Source of the DNA: Escallonia rubra
Taxonomy: Eukaryota; Streptophyta; Magnoliopsida; Escalloniales; Escalloniaceae
DNA: 64,000 nt
Reading direction: 5' to 3'
Assembly (NCBI GenBank): GCA_033065855.1
Contig: JAVXUO010002537.1
Location: forward strand, 279,443-343,442
This document shows, piece after piece, positions 55,901 through 63,389 of this stretch. The notes beneath the pieces are model-generated. The model was not told the DNA's origin, searched no databases, and saw nothing but the letters and a program-made list of their open reading frames with translations. Positions within the stretch are counted from its first letter, which is position 1. Each line of letters begins with the position of its first letter. Both the position numbers and the translations under genes were made by a program.

Positions 55901-56423
55901 TCGTAGAAATTGGCATAATGTGCTACTTCAGATTCCTTTTCCCAGTACTGAGGTTGCTGATCAAAAAAATATGGAAACTTAATTCTAATTGGATGTTCTC
56001 TATCAGTCTGCCTGGAATGCCATTGGAGTTCACAGCCAGGTGGTTTGGTTTATTGGACACGTATTAAGTGTGCTGTTATACTGTGGATATTGTGCAGGAA
56101 GTCTTTGAGGACTAAGGAGAAGTTGAAGTCCTGGAATATTGTGGTAGATGATATTTTCCCTCTGCGTATGCAAGCCCAAAAAAAAAAACAGACCACCTTT
56201 TTTTTGACATGCACTGATATATGGTCTAGTGTCAATCATAAGCAGTATTTGTTACCTGCAAGCCAACTAGCATGCAATCACCAACAACCAAGAGGACATT
56301 GAGCGCCCGCTGCTTTGACGAGACCTTGCTCCTGTGCCGATCATAAGCCCTCGATACAGCCTTTGTGGACGGGGACACCAACTTGGAATGACAGACGCTG
56401 CACTCTATCATCCCGTTCTTCAT
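37902..56423 (-). CDS. CMP-sialic acid transporter-like nucleotide-sugar transporter, 14 exons
   Basis: Exons (minus strand, 5' to 3'): 56,423-56,256; 54,462-54,346; 50,650-50,594; 48,620-48,543; 48,412-48,368; 44,169-44,110; 43,913-43,791; 43,727-43,650; 41,134-41,065; 39,272-39,165; 39,027-38,894; 38,811-38,735; 38,089-38,041; 37,952-37,902. All introns are GT-AG; the sum is 1,215 nt, 404 residues plus TGA, with no stop. It is a multipass Golgi/ER-type NST (SLC35A-like), about ten membrane segments. Landmarks: N-terminal [12 protein letters not shown] (CxxC) before the first segment; [20 protein letters not shown] (65-84); [15 protein letters not shown] (about 123-137); [17 protein letters not shown] (148-164); [19 protein letters not shown] (220-238); [17 protein letters not shown] (286-302); hydrophilic tail ending DERLPLLPK. 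Plants make little or no sialic acid, so the substrate may be another CMP- or UDP-sugar. Length and exon pattern match the plant CSTLP group. Confidence 0.95.
38270..38379. repeat. 55 bp tandem duplication in intron 12
   Basis: AATCTGAATACAGCTGTACA... to ...GCCAAGTATG occurs at 38,270-38,324 and is repeated with no visible change at 38,325-38,379. It is likely recent slippage or a small duplication. Confidence 0.95.
40212..40441. repeat. Diverged tandem repeat in intron 9
   Basis: Two related units of about 100 bases, 40,212-40,311 and 40,345-40,441. They share TTGCTG.AATGCAAT, CCAG.GGTGG.GCAGC, CAAAAAGCTC and end in GAAA.CAGCC. Identity is around 75-80% by eye. Confidence 0.75.
42900..43320 (+). 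pseudogene. Unrecognised protein-like remnant in intron 8
   Basis: One frame reads [49 protein letters not shown], then a hydrophobic stretch ([20 protein letters not shown]) and [20 protein letters not shown]. Stops lie in between. It is antisense to the transporter and looks like a decayed piece of a coding sequence with a membrane segment. I cannot name the family. Confidence 0.35.
44770..45200. other. GC-rich island in intron 5, next to a MULE-like end
   Basis: This 430-base block is strikingly GC-rich (GGCGGCGGTGG, GGGGAAGGGGAGAGG) amid AT-rich introns. The word AATCTG[CT]AAATCCGAAG repeats three times (about 44,902, 45,107 and 45,167). Open frames on both strands reflect composition bias. 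It is bordered on the right by a MULE-like terminal sequence (45,250-45,385), so it may be a captured promoter or first exon inside a Pack-MULE-like element. Confidence 0.5.
45250..45385 (-). mobile_element. Mutator-like terminal sequence (right-end orientation)
   Basis: The stretch TTTGCAACTACCCCAAACC then ACAGGGGTATTTTACGCAAT and TATCCC is the reverse complement of a GGGATAATTGC..AAAACCCCTGTGGTTTGGGGTAGTTGC end, a common plant MULE terminal motif. A related sequence in the opposite orientation lies at 57,680-57,830. No second end was found nearby. Confidence 0.5.
45390..46960. other. Intron 5 stretch without recognisable content
   Basis: No gene, known repeat end or RNA was recognised. Open frames of 62-91 residues here show no family motifs. 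Confidence 0.5.
46965..47560 (+). pseudogene. L1 LINE endonuclease fragment in intron 5
   Basis: The best block, 47,333-47,545, reads [17 protein letters not shown], then [27 protein letters not shown] and GPGLTWDG. It matches the APE-type endonuclease of plant L1 elements, where GDFNEVL holds a catalytic Asp and Asn; here F is replaced by T. Weaker blocks of the same domain extend left to about 47,040. No RT follows, so this is a short internal fragment, antisense to the transporter. Confidence 0.75.
47692..48172. mobile_element. Tourist-type (PIF/Harbinger) MITE, 481 bp
   Basis: The left end GAGTGTTTGGATGG and the right end CCATCCAAACACACTC form terminal inverted repeats (two-base length difference). 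TAA flanks both sides (47,689-47,691 and 48,173-48,175), the target duplication of PIF/Harbinger elements. It contains no coding sequence and lies in intron 5. Confidence 0.8.
48738..49060. mobile_element. Stowaway MITE 1, 323 bp
   Basis: Left end CTCCTCCGTCCCACATAATT, with the right end GACGGAGGAG in inverted orientation. TA dinucleotides flank it (48,736-48,737; 49,061-49,062). This is the classic Tc1/mariner-derived Stowaway pattern. It lies in intron 3. Confidence 0.92.
49070..50580. other. Intron 3 remainder without recognisable content
   Basis: I see no exon-like or transposon-specific signal. A G-run (GGGAGGGGGGGGGG) lies near 50,551-50,564, just before exon 3. Confidence 0.5.
51115..51760. 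repeat. G/C-biased repeat-like insertion in intron 2
   Basis: It starts with GGGTGC/TCGGGTGCG-rich sequence (51,120-51,290), followed by a block of ACCACC[CA]GCGACCACC-type words (51,440-51,620) and GGCTTATGGCCTATGGCC (51,727-51,745). Words like GGTGC..CGGGTG also occur at about 38,510-38,640 and 42,100-42,160 in other introns. It looks like a dispersed repeat, perhaps hAT-related, but I could not define ends. Confidence 0.4.
52269..52345. mobile_element. Stowaway-like left end (partial)
   Basis: CTCCCTCCGTCACATATC after a TA, then an ACACATATTAAG word shared with the neighbouring Stowaway at 53,292. No matching right end follows closely, so it is a fragment. Confidence 0.55.
53292..53657. 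mobile_element. Stowaway MITE 2, 366 bp
   Basis: Left end CTCCCTCCGTCCCTTTTTAA and right end TTTTTAAGGGACGGAGGGAG are near-perfect inverted repeats, with TA at 53,290-53,291 and 53,658-53,659. Internal words (GTAAATATGTAAAAATACCT) match MITE 1, so both belong to one family. It lies in intron 2. Confidence 0.95.
53780..53868. mobile_element. Stowaway-like right end (partial)
   Basis: GGGACACCCCAAAAAGGAAAG..GATCCTTATATTTGGACGGAGCAAGTA resembles the right third of MITE 2. No clean left end is seen; it is a diverged or truncated relative. Confidence 0.55.
54600..55340. other. Intron 1 stretch left of the LINE
   Basis: I see nothing specific: no coding motif, repeat ends or RNA. It lies between exon 2 and the L1 fragment. 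Confidence 0.5.
55365..56215 (+). pseudogene. L1 LINE C-terminal fragment (zf-RVT region) in intron 1
   Basis: The block [20 protein letters not shown], then [20 protein letters not shown] (55,380-55,535), is the conserved region after the RT of plant L1 elements. Later parts include [18 protein letters not shown] (about 55,860-55,910), [13 protein letters not shown] and [17 protein letters not shown] (56,107-56,232), the zinc-binding zf-RVT end. Frames shift several times. It is antisense to the transporter and ends about 25 bases from the intron 1 splice donor. Confidence 0.82.
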
Positions 56424-56830
56424 CCAATTCGCTCGGACCCAAACCTCTCAATCCATACACGTGCAAATCTACGAGAAAAAATCAGCGTCAGACAAACCAC
56501 ACTAACAGCCCTGACTGAAAATCACTCTTTTGTCATTTCACTAAATTCCTTTTCTATGCCGCGTTTGTTTGCAAAGCAAGAACAACTAATCCGACAAAAC
56601 CGACAATTCAGCTAAGATATTCACTACCTTAATGCAGAAATCACGCGTGCATTCAAAAGCACTGACCTCAACGACGTGATCCCGGTCGCCGGAGATTGGT
56701 TTTCCGGTCAGATCTGGATTCTCCGGCGAGTAAAACCCAACGGCCGGTAGAGTTTGAAAAGGCCACGCAAATTGAGTCCCTTTTCAGATGCGAGGAATAT
56801 GCAGAGAGAGAGAGAGAGAGAGTGGGGGAA
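56424..56830 (-). promoter_or_regulatory. 5' UTR / promoter-proximal region of the transporter
   Basis: A pyrimidine-rich tract on the minus strand (CT repeats, 56,801-56,821) is typical of plant core promoters or 5' UTRs. A candidate 5' UTR intron runs from a donor GAG|GTCAGT near 56,672 to an acceptor TCGTAG| near 56,471. The GC-richer part at 56,640-56,760 (CCGG-rich) would be the first untranslated exon. The transcription start is not fixed by the sequence. Confidence 0.45.
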
Positions 56831-56849
56831 TGGATGCAAGGCGAGGGGT

Positions 56850-57365
56850 TTGTTTAAATGCCCAAATCAAACATGTCTCCTTCTTTCTCTATAATATTAC
56901 TCACACCTCCATCTTGCTTTGAACTCACAACAATCTATCTATCAAATCAAACTAACACTTGCTCTTCTAGACGAAAGTGAATTACTAGCTTACCATAGCT
57001 CCAATCCAACTTCACCCGTTAGAAAGCTGCATTAGCGACCATCTATTAGCGACAATTGTTTGATCTTCCGTGATCGAAATCAGGTTAAATAGGGATCGGT
57101 GCTTATAACTTTTACTTACATATCGGTCGATGGGATCACCGATGGTGATTTTAACCTAGCCGGTGGATGTATGTTTTCTTTTTCTTATTTATTGCTTATT
57201 ATAGGTTATTAATGTCTATCTCTGTTTTAAGATTAATCGTAACGCTCTCTCAAAATTTATTGCACTTAATGACAAGCTAGAAAATAGCTAGATCTATGCA
57301 TTATCTTTCTGCATTTACTTAGGTACGTTTAATGGCATCAGAAGCTAGTTTTGAGTCGAAATCCG
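56850..57365. other. Upstream intergenic region of the transporter
   Basis: No gene is supported. It probably holds the promoter of the minus-strand transporter gene. No unambiguous TATA box is visible; ATAATATTA on the minus strand near 56,900 is a weak candidate. Confidence 0.4.
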
Positions 57366-57370
57366 GTATG

Positions 57371-57688
57371 ATTGCTTTAGAGATTATTTTTGGTTTACTA
57401 TAAATTTAATATATACATTAAAGTATCACCATCCAAAACAAAAAAAAAGAAAAAGAAAATTCTTTTCTTTTTTATTTTTAACCAATCTAAAAGTAGAATC
57501 AGAACTTTATTCTTTTATATTTGGAAAAATTGCTTTAGAAATTATTTTTTGGTTTACTATAAATTTAATATATACACTAAAGTAACACCATCGAAAACAA
57601 AAAAAGAAAAAGAATTTTCTTTTCTTTTTATTTTTAACCAATCTAAAAGTATAATTAGAACTTTATTCTTTTATATTTGGAAAAATTG
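57371..57688. repeat. 158 bp tandem direct repeat, two copies
   Basis: ATTGCTTTAGAGATTATTTT at 57,371 recurs as ATTGCTTTAGAAATTATTTT at 57,529, and the following 150 bases match closely (GGTTTACTATAAATTTAATA, then a poly-A/G stretch, then AACCAATCTAAAAGTA). The 124-residue open frame here is a product of the repeat. Confidence 0.93.
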
Positions 57689-57830
57689 CAAAAAAACACC
57701 TTTGTGGTTTGGGCTAGTTGCAAAACGACCCATGTTGTTACAAAAGTTGCAAAGAGACAATTGAGGTTACAAATATGTTGCACCCGTCAAAAAAATCGTT
57801 TGTTTTAACCGCATTGGTAAACGCGTCTGG
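57680..57830 (+). mobile_element. Mutator-like terminal sequence (left-end orientation)
   Basis: AAATTGCAAAAAAACACCTT, then GTGGTTTGGGCTAGTTGCAA and further TTGCAAAG / GTTGCACC words, resemble the reverse complement of 45,250-45,385. This fits a MULE-type left end, with the element body to the right. No right end was found. Confidence 0.45.
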
Positions 57831-58239
57831 AGGGCAATATCACTGCTAAAAAATATTCCCTTGAAACTCGTTTTTGTCTCTTTGATAGATCTCTTTGGAC
57901 CACTATAAGCTTTAAGACAAAAAAGACCAGTCGTGAGAGTTCCTTAGAGAAGAAATTGGTTCAAATCAACCTCCTTCAGCTTGAATTTAAAGTTCAAATT
58001 GACAAATTAAAGAAATTGAAGGCATGATACGGTGTTTTTCTTCCAAACTGATTGTTTTCTTATATTCTTCTTCTAGTTTTTTTCCCCACACTAAATGTTT
58101 GATGAAATGTCACATTGGCTAAGTCAATGTCTTCTTCAAGCATAACTAGACAACATGGGCATATGGTTTGTATAAGATATTCATGAAAGTTTTATTTTTG
58201 TGGTAAGAGAGCTAGGATAAAAGTTGTTGAAGATGAGAA

Positions 58240-58505
58240 GAACGCAAGATGTGGGAAGCTTTTTTTATGTATGTGACAAAGGAGAATGCAACTTCTGGGC
58301 TTGGTGTTAACCCTATAATGCAAGCCAAGATGAGAAGAAAGGAAGCATTGGGGGAAAATGTGTGGGTTTAGATGCTCAAATTTGTGGTTGTAGGTGCAAC
58401 GAATTGGCTGCCAAACTTGAAGGAATTGAAGCTATTGTTACGTTTATGAAGTTGTTACTTCTTAGGGGATTTATGTGTGCCTTTCTTGTGTTGTTCAAAT
58501 GAATA
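58240..58505 (+). pseudogene. GRF-type zinc-finger protein fragment
   Basis: The frame at 58,249-58,503 reads DVGSFFYVCDKGECNFWAWC, then one stop, then a Cys-rich piece (CVGLDAQICGCRCNELAAKL) and a hydrophobic C-terminus (KLLLLRGFMCAFLVLF). The arrangement G-x-FF-x-C-(x5)-CNFW-x-W is the GRF zinc finger, a nucleic-acid binding fold common in small plant proteins and in transposons. The upstream part is in another frame, so it is broken. Confidence 0.5.
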
Positions 58506-58519
58506 ATTACAATGATGTT

Positions 58520-58930
58520 TATGTTTGGCTTTGTTATGAAGATGTATAATGCAAATGATGGTTAAGTTTATGCAATGGTTAGACTAATAGCAAAATTGTA
58601 TAACAAAGTCAACTGAAATCACAAGCACACAATATTTCATCTTCTATACACAAAATATTCCAACATGTTGTATTTCAACACAAAGATTGTATTCCAAATA
58701 TTCATATGTTATATACAAAATATTCCAAAACATAGATTTTATTTTAATTTACAAATACTATATACAAAATATTCCATCTGCATAACTATGTTCGAAGAGT
58801 GTGTTGGCCCCTTATGGAGTCAACCAAAACTGGTTGATCCAACTCTTTCCTTACATTCTAACAGGGGGCCCCTCTCGATGGTTCCTCACCCTGGATTACG
58901 AACGTAAGTAAGAGCCGAGGGAGTCGGTAT
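58520..58930. other. Unassigned AT-rich DNA with ATACAAAATATTCC repeats
   Basis: The words CAAAATATTCCAA / TATACAAAATATTCC recur four times at 58,648-58,785. No gene is supported. Confidence 0.5.
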
Positions 58931-58934
58931 CTGC

Positions 58935-59785
58935 ATTCGTAATGAGATGGAGAAACAAGGCTGGACAAATGGTAAACCACCCCATGGAAGTAAAGCAAGT
59001 CAACATAGTGAGGAACAAATTTACAGCCGGTATACCACAAGTATATCTTCGGACATTACCACACATCATTCAAGTCTTTGTCGGGCTCTCAAGTGCAAAC
59101 TGATGATTCCATCAACAAAGGGAAAATTTCTCGAGAGGCAAAGCCCAAAAGTTATCGAGCCAGTATAAGAAATTCTAATGCCCAGCCTAAGCCCGCCAGT
59201 ATAAATAACGTCAACAATGTCCGAGCATAGAAAGTTATATCATGGGAAGCCAGTACTGAACCTAGGCAGAAGTTTATTCCATTAATTGCTGCATTACTAG
59301 AGGTGTTCGAGCAATTGATGTTGAAAGGTATGATCTCAAAATTATCCCCACCTCCATACCGCCAGTGATACCTGTAGGGTATGTTGTCTAGGAATTTTAT
59401 GCATACCACCAACGAAAAAGCCATCCCAGGGAGAGATGTATCACCCTCTGACATGCTATTCAAGACCTTATCGATAAGTGTGAAGTCTCCCCTCCTGCCA
59501 AGCCCAGCGTAAGAAAGGAAACCCACCGTGCTAGCACATATGGTTAATATTGTTGATAATGTTCTCCGAGTGCTAGATCCTTCGACACTCATAACACCAG
59601 CCGATCAGTATGTGAATGTTTCGTTTGTTTCTGTTTATGATCCATTACAAGGATTTTATGATGTAATCTCTTGGAAAGAGTTGATAGAAGGTGAAGCCTT
59701 TTCTGTGGAAGATGAAGACTACGACAAGGCTACAGGTTTGTATTCAGGCCCAATTTTGTCATGTCACATTTGACAAGGTCTGATA
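58935..59785 (+). pseudogene. Possible Ty3/gypsy gag fragment (decayed)
   Basis: Frames on the + strand include RQKFIPLIAALLEVFEQLML (about 59,267-59,330), similar in shape to the block before the zinc-knuckle part in Tat-type gag proteins, and VNIVDNVLRVLDPSTLI, then VSFVSVYDPLQGFYDVI (59,540-59,670), with an acidic end (SVEDEDYDKATG). Stops and shifts are frequent. The 146-residue minus-strand frame at 59,152-59,592 is probably its shadow. A Del-like LTR interrupts it at 59,786. Confidence 0.35.
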
Positions 59786-61120
59786 TGTAATATCCTGAAA
59801 ATGCCTTAATTTAATCTAACCGTGAATTATATTAATTGAGGGCATTATTTGTTTTTATCAATAGCATTTATTTTATTGATAATTGAGTATTATCATTTAA
59901 ATGAGGGGCTAGTTTGGTTGTTGGGGCCAAAATACAATTTTATGAAAGTTGTGGGGTTTAAGTGCATATATGGAAAGTTAAGGGAGTAAAAGTATAATTT
60001 TGCAAATTAATGGATGTACGGCATCAGGAGGTGTCGTGAGGGGGAGGGGAAAATAGTGAGACACCTCCTACTTAAGAGGAGGTGACTCATTAAAATAAAA
60101 ATAAAATAAAATATGGGGTTATGTGGGATTAAAATGAAAGGGGAAAAGGGAAGAAAAGAAAAGAAAGAGAACCCAGTTCGGCCAAGGAGAAAAGCAAGGA
60201 AGAAAGGAAGAAGAAATCAAACCCTAATAAGGGTAATTCCTCACTCTCAATTAAATTTTTAGGGTTCAATTAGTTAGGTTTTGGTGTGTGTTCATGGTGC
60301 GTGCAGCATGTAACCAGCTGTGTGCATGTGTGTTTGTGTGCAATTTGTCTAAACACAGGTGTGTAGAGGTGGTTGATAAGGAAGTAAAGGTGTAGGGGAA
60401 AAGGGCAAGGTGGTGTTGTGTGTTTGTGGGTTGTACGTGATGTTGTGTGTAATATGTGTTGTGTTTGCATGGGGAAGCACATTGCTGCTAAGTAGTGTTG
60501 TTGTTGATGTGTGTGTGTGTACGCGCGCGCGCGCATGTGTGTGTTTTGTAGGTGCAAAGGTATGTGGGGGTAGGTTGTGAGGAAGAAAAGATGTAAAGGG
60601 AAGGGGTGGGATGCTGTTGTGTGTGTTTGTGACTGCGTGGTGTGTTGTGGGTGCGTGAAAGTGGTTAAGGGGAAGGGGGGAAATAATAGTAGTCCTGCTG
60701 CTGTGTTGTGAGATTGTGTGTGTTTATGTTTGAATTTGTGGAAGTGGTGCGTGTTAAGGTGGTGTATACATGTGTGTGTATTTAGGTGGTAATGGGTGTT
60801 GTATTGGATTATGAGGTGAAATGAAGGAATAATGTAGGCGTGGATACTCGGTAGTCAGAGAAGAAGAGAGAGAGAGAGAGTGTGTGTGTGTGTGTGTGTT
60901 AAGGTGAAAAAAACTGTGTTTAATCTGTATAACTGTGTTTAATCTGTATAACTGTGAACGGTAACCGCAATGGTCGCTAAAGGGGGCTAGGGTTTTAGGC
61001 AGTCCAATGCACAATTTTTTTTAAATCGTTTGAGGTAGAATATTATAAAGTGCAAAAAATAAACCCTAGTTATTTTTAAGAAATCTATATTGTGGGAAAA
61101 GTTCAGAATTTTCCAAGGTC
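59786..61120 (+). repeat. Del-like LTR, 5' part (copy 4)
   Basis: It starts TGTAATATCCTGAAAATGCC. AAGTATAATTTTGCAAATTA, GGAGGTG.CTCATTAAA and the G/T-rich part (60,280-60,900) follow in the same order as in the element 1 LTR. GGGGGCTAGGGTTTTAGGCAGT (60,983) matches 7,569. The 3' part of the LTR is missing; copia-related sequence takes over near 61,130-61,350. Confidence 0.8.
60505..60545. repeat. (GT)n(CG)n(TG)n alternating purine-pyrimidine tract
   Basis: TGTGTGTGTGTACGCGCGCG, followed by CGCGCATGTGTGTG, about 36 bases of strict purine-pyrimidine alternation, inside the Del-like LTR. Such DNA can adopt Z-form. GA/GT runs also occur at 60,866-60,900. Confidence 0.9.
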
Positions 61121-61361
61121 GGGAAGGGGTTAACTGACGTTGTCGGTGTAAAATTTTATGGTGAATTTAAAAATACCAAATCAGCACAGTTTTGCATGAA
61201 ATTTTTTAGAGGAACTCAAAATGGTGACATGCTTCAATGTCTGAAATTTCGGGGCATTTCTCTGTTTTCTACTCAATTTCGTAGGTCTACAGTAAAGGCC
61301 CTAAAACCACTTCTTCTTGCTGTCAAAACACACCCCACATGCTGAAAATAAGCCACCAACA

Positions 61362-62415
61362 AATGGTACCAGAGCTGTGTTGATTGAGAACGTCTGGGAT
61401 TGAAAGAAAGTGCAGGAGTGGAGGATATCATGGCCAACATTGATTCTCATGGTAATTTTACCTCAGATGGGAAGTATGTTTTGGTTTGTTTTGATGAAGA
61501 CAACTTTTTCAGGTTTTGGTAAAAATGGTTTAGAACATCTAAAAAGTTGTTTGAATCAGTAATAGAAGTTTGATGAAAATGACACAAGGGGTATTTTTGT
61601 AATTCAAAGGAATGTTACAGATAAATTTTCCAGAAACATGAAATTAAAGTTCAAAAGAAGATGGGAACTCAAGAAATGAGTTAAGGTGATAAGAAGGGAG
61701 AGCTTGTTATTCCAAGGAGATGATAAGGTGAGAGTTAAGGATATTCCAGCAGACGGAATGAAACATGAAAATGGGAAGAGGATTAAATAGAAGTGTTGAG
61801 AAGATTTTGAATAGTTTCTAATGATCAATTGTAGCTTATTAAGTGATAAAGACTCTTGAGTTAGAGGTTCAAGTTGTGATGGCTAAAATCCTATGAGTAA
61901 AGAAAAGACACACTAAAAAGCTAAGAAGTGCTCTGAAAGCTCCATGTTGGCAGAAGACAAAAAGCTGTTGCAGAACTTTGACAACTAGTCAATGTGGAAG
62001 ATATGGAAGAAAGAAATAGAGGAAGAGAGGGCAACTTAAGGTAGAATAATTTCTGAGAATATGCCTCCTTGTGAAGTTTGTAAGGGTGAGTCATGTTGAA
62101 GTATATATGTTGGTTCAAGGGACACCTCAATGTTAGTGAAGATGTTTGGCCATGTGTTGTTGTAGAGTGACAACTATCAACAAGCAAGTCACAGAAGAGA
62201 AATAGAGTGAAGCAAGCTTATTCTATGCATGTCAAAGTGCAACAGAGAAAAATGATGAGATGTGGTTCTTAGACAGTGGTTGTAGAAACCATATGGCAAG
62301 AGAAAAAAGCATTTTTCTTCAACATGGACAACACCGTCAACACCAAAGTGAAGCTTGGGAATGGTTCTATAGTTCAAGCACAAGGCAAAGGCCTGTTGAT
62401 GATGCTTATGTGGAA
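61362..62415 (+). pseudogene. Ty1/copia gag-protease fragment (decayed)
   Basis: TGGTACCAGAGCTG (61,364) resembles a primer binding site. An ATG at 61,430 opens MANIDSHGNFTSDGKYV. Near 62,250-62,400 the copia protease signature appears: MWFLDSGC-RNHMAREKSIF, then DNTVNTKVKLGNGSIVQAQG, with the catalytic D-S-G intact. Between them a Cys-containing piece (MPPCEVCKGESC, about 62,060) may be a zinc-binding remnant. Stops and shifts are common, and RT is absent. Confidence 0.68.
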
Positions 62416-62429
62416 TTTCTATTGTTATG

Positions 62430-63385
62430 TTGAACACTGAGTGATTTTGTGACCCGATAATTCTTGCTTGAGTTTTGTTGTTAGGACGTAAGGTGAAATA
62501 ATTTCTCTTAGTCCGCCCCATTGATGAAGCCCTATTGTTCAGTTGTAACACAGTTAGGGACAAACATTTGTTATGAGTTCTCTTCTTGATGGTAGTGCCT
62601 CTTTTAAATTACTTGAGACTGAGACGAACACCCAATGGGGGCATCAATGAGTTGAATGCCAGTGAAAATGAAGTAACTGGTGGCTTGTGAAAGTAAAGTA
62701 AATGGTGGTCAGTGAAAAATAAAGTAACTGACAAAAATGATGAAGCACGCTAGAGTCTGTCGCGTCGAGTCAAGTTAAGTCTGCATTTGCAATTGATTTT
62801 AATTGATGTTGCTGATTTTTACTATGTATGTTTTCTATGATAATCAATTGCTTTATTTCTTTCCCTTGCATTATACATGGATAGTCATTGAGTCTGTCCT
62901 ATTCGGGTTCAAGTTGAAATGATGATGTTCTTTTGGGCCTTAAAGCCGCTCAGTCTAACAAAAAAAAAGATCGTTTGACAATTCATGTTGATGCTGAAAT
63001 TTATTGTAAACTCTTGATTCAACTTTATCGTTGAGATGATCATTGTTCCTCCGAGACTCTCGAATCACTTGTACACGATACTCCTCGTGTTGTCTTTACT
63101 GGACGATTTGCGCTCATTTCTTATGTTGTGTTGTTGCAAGTTATAATGATTGACCAATTTAGGAAGGGAAACGAGACAAGCTAGGACAAGCTAGAAAAGC
63201 TGAGTGAGGTGATAAGTTGAGCGAAGTGAGACAAGCTTGAAGTGATAAGGTAAAGATTGAGCAACGGGATACGTCGAGAGCTACACGACTACAATAGTGT
63301 ATTATATTGTAAATGTTTATGTTGTTTAAGGACTTGAAAGTCTTCCGCTATAGTATGATGCATGTTTATAAGAAAATTTTGTAAG
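62430..63385. other. Unassigned DNA
   Basis: I see no recognisable coding blocks. GAGACAAGCT-like words repeat loosely at 63,165-63,245, and AATGGTGG/GAAAATAAAGTAA words at 62,660-62,730. It probably contains retroelement non-coding sequence. Confidence 0.4.
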
Positions 63386-63389
63386 GACG

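Noticed and set aside
59152-59592. 146-residue hydrophobic minus-strand frame
   Set aside because: The opposite strand carries better gag-like blocks at the same place; the frame looks like an antisense shadow.
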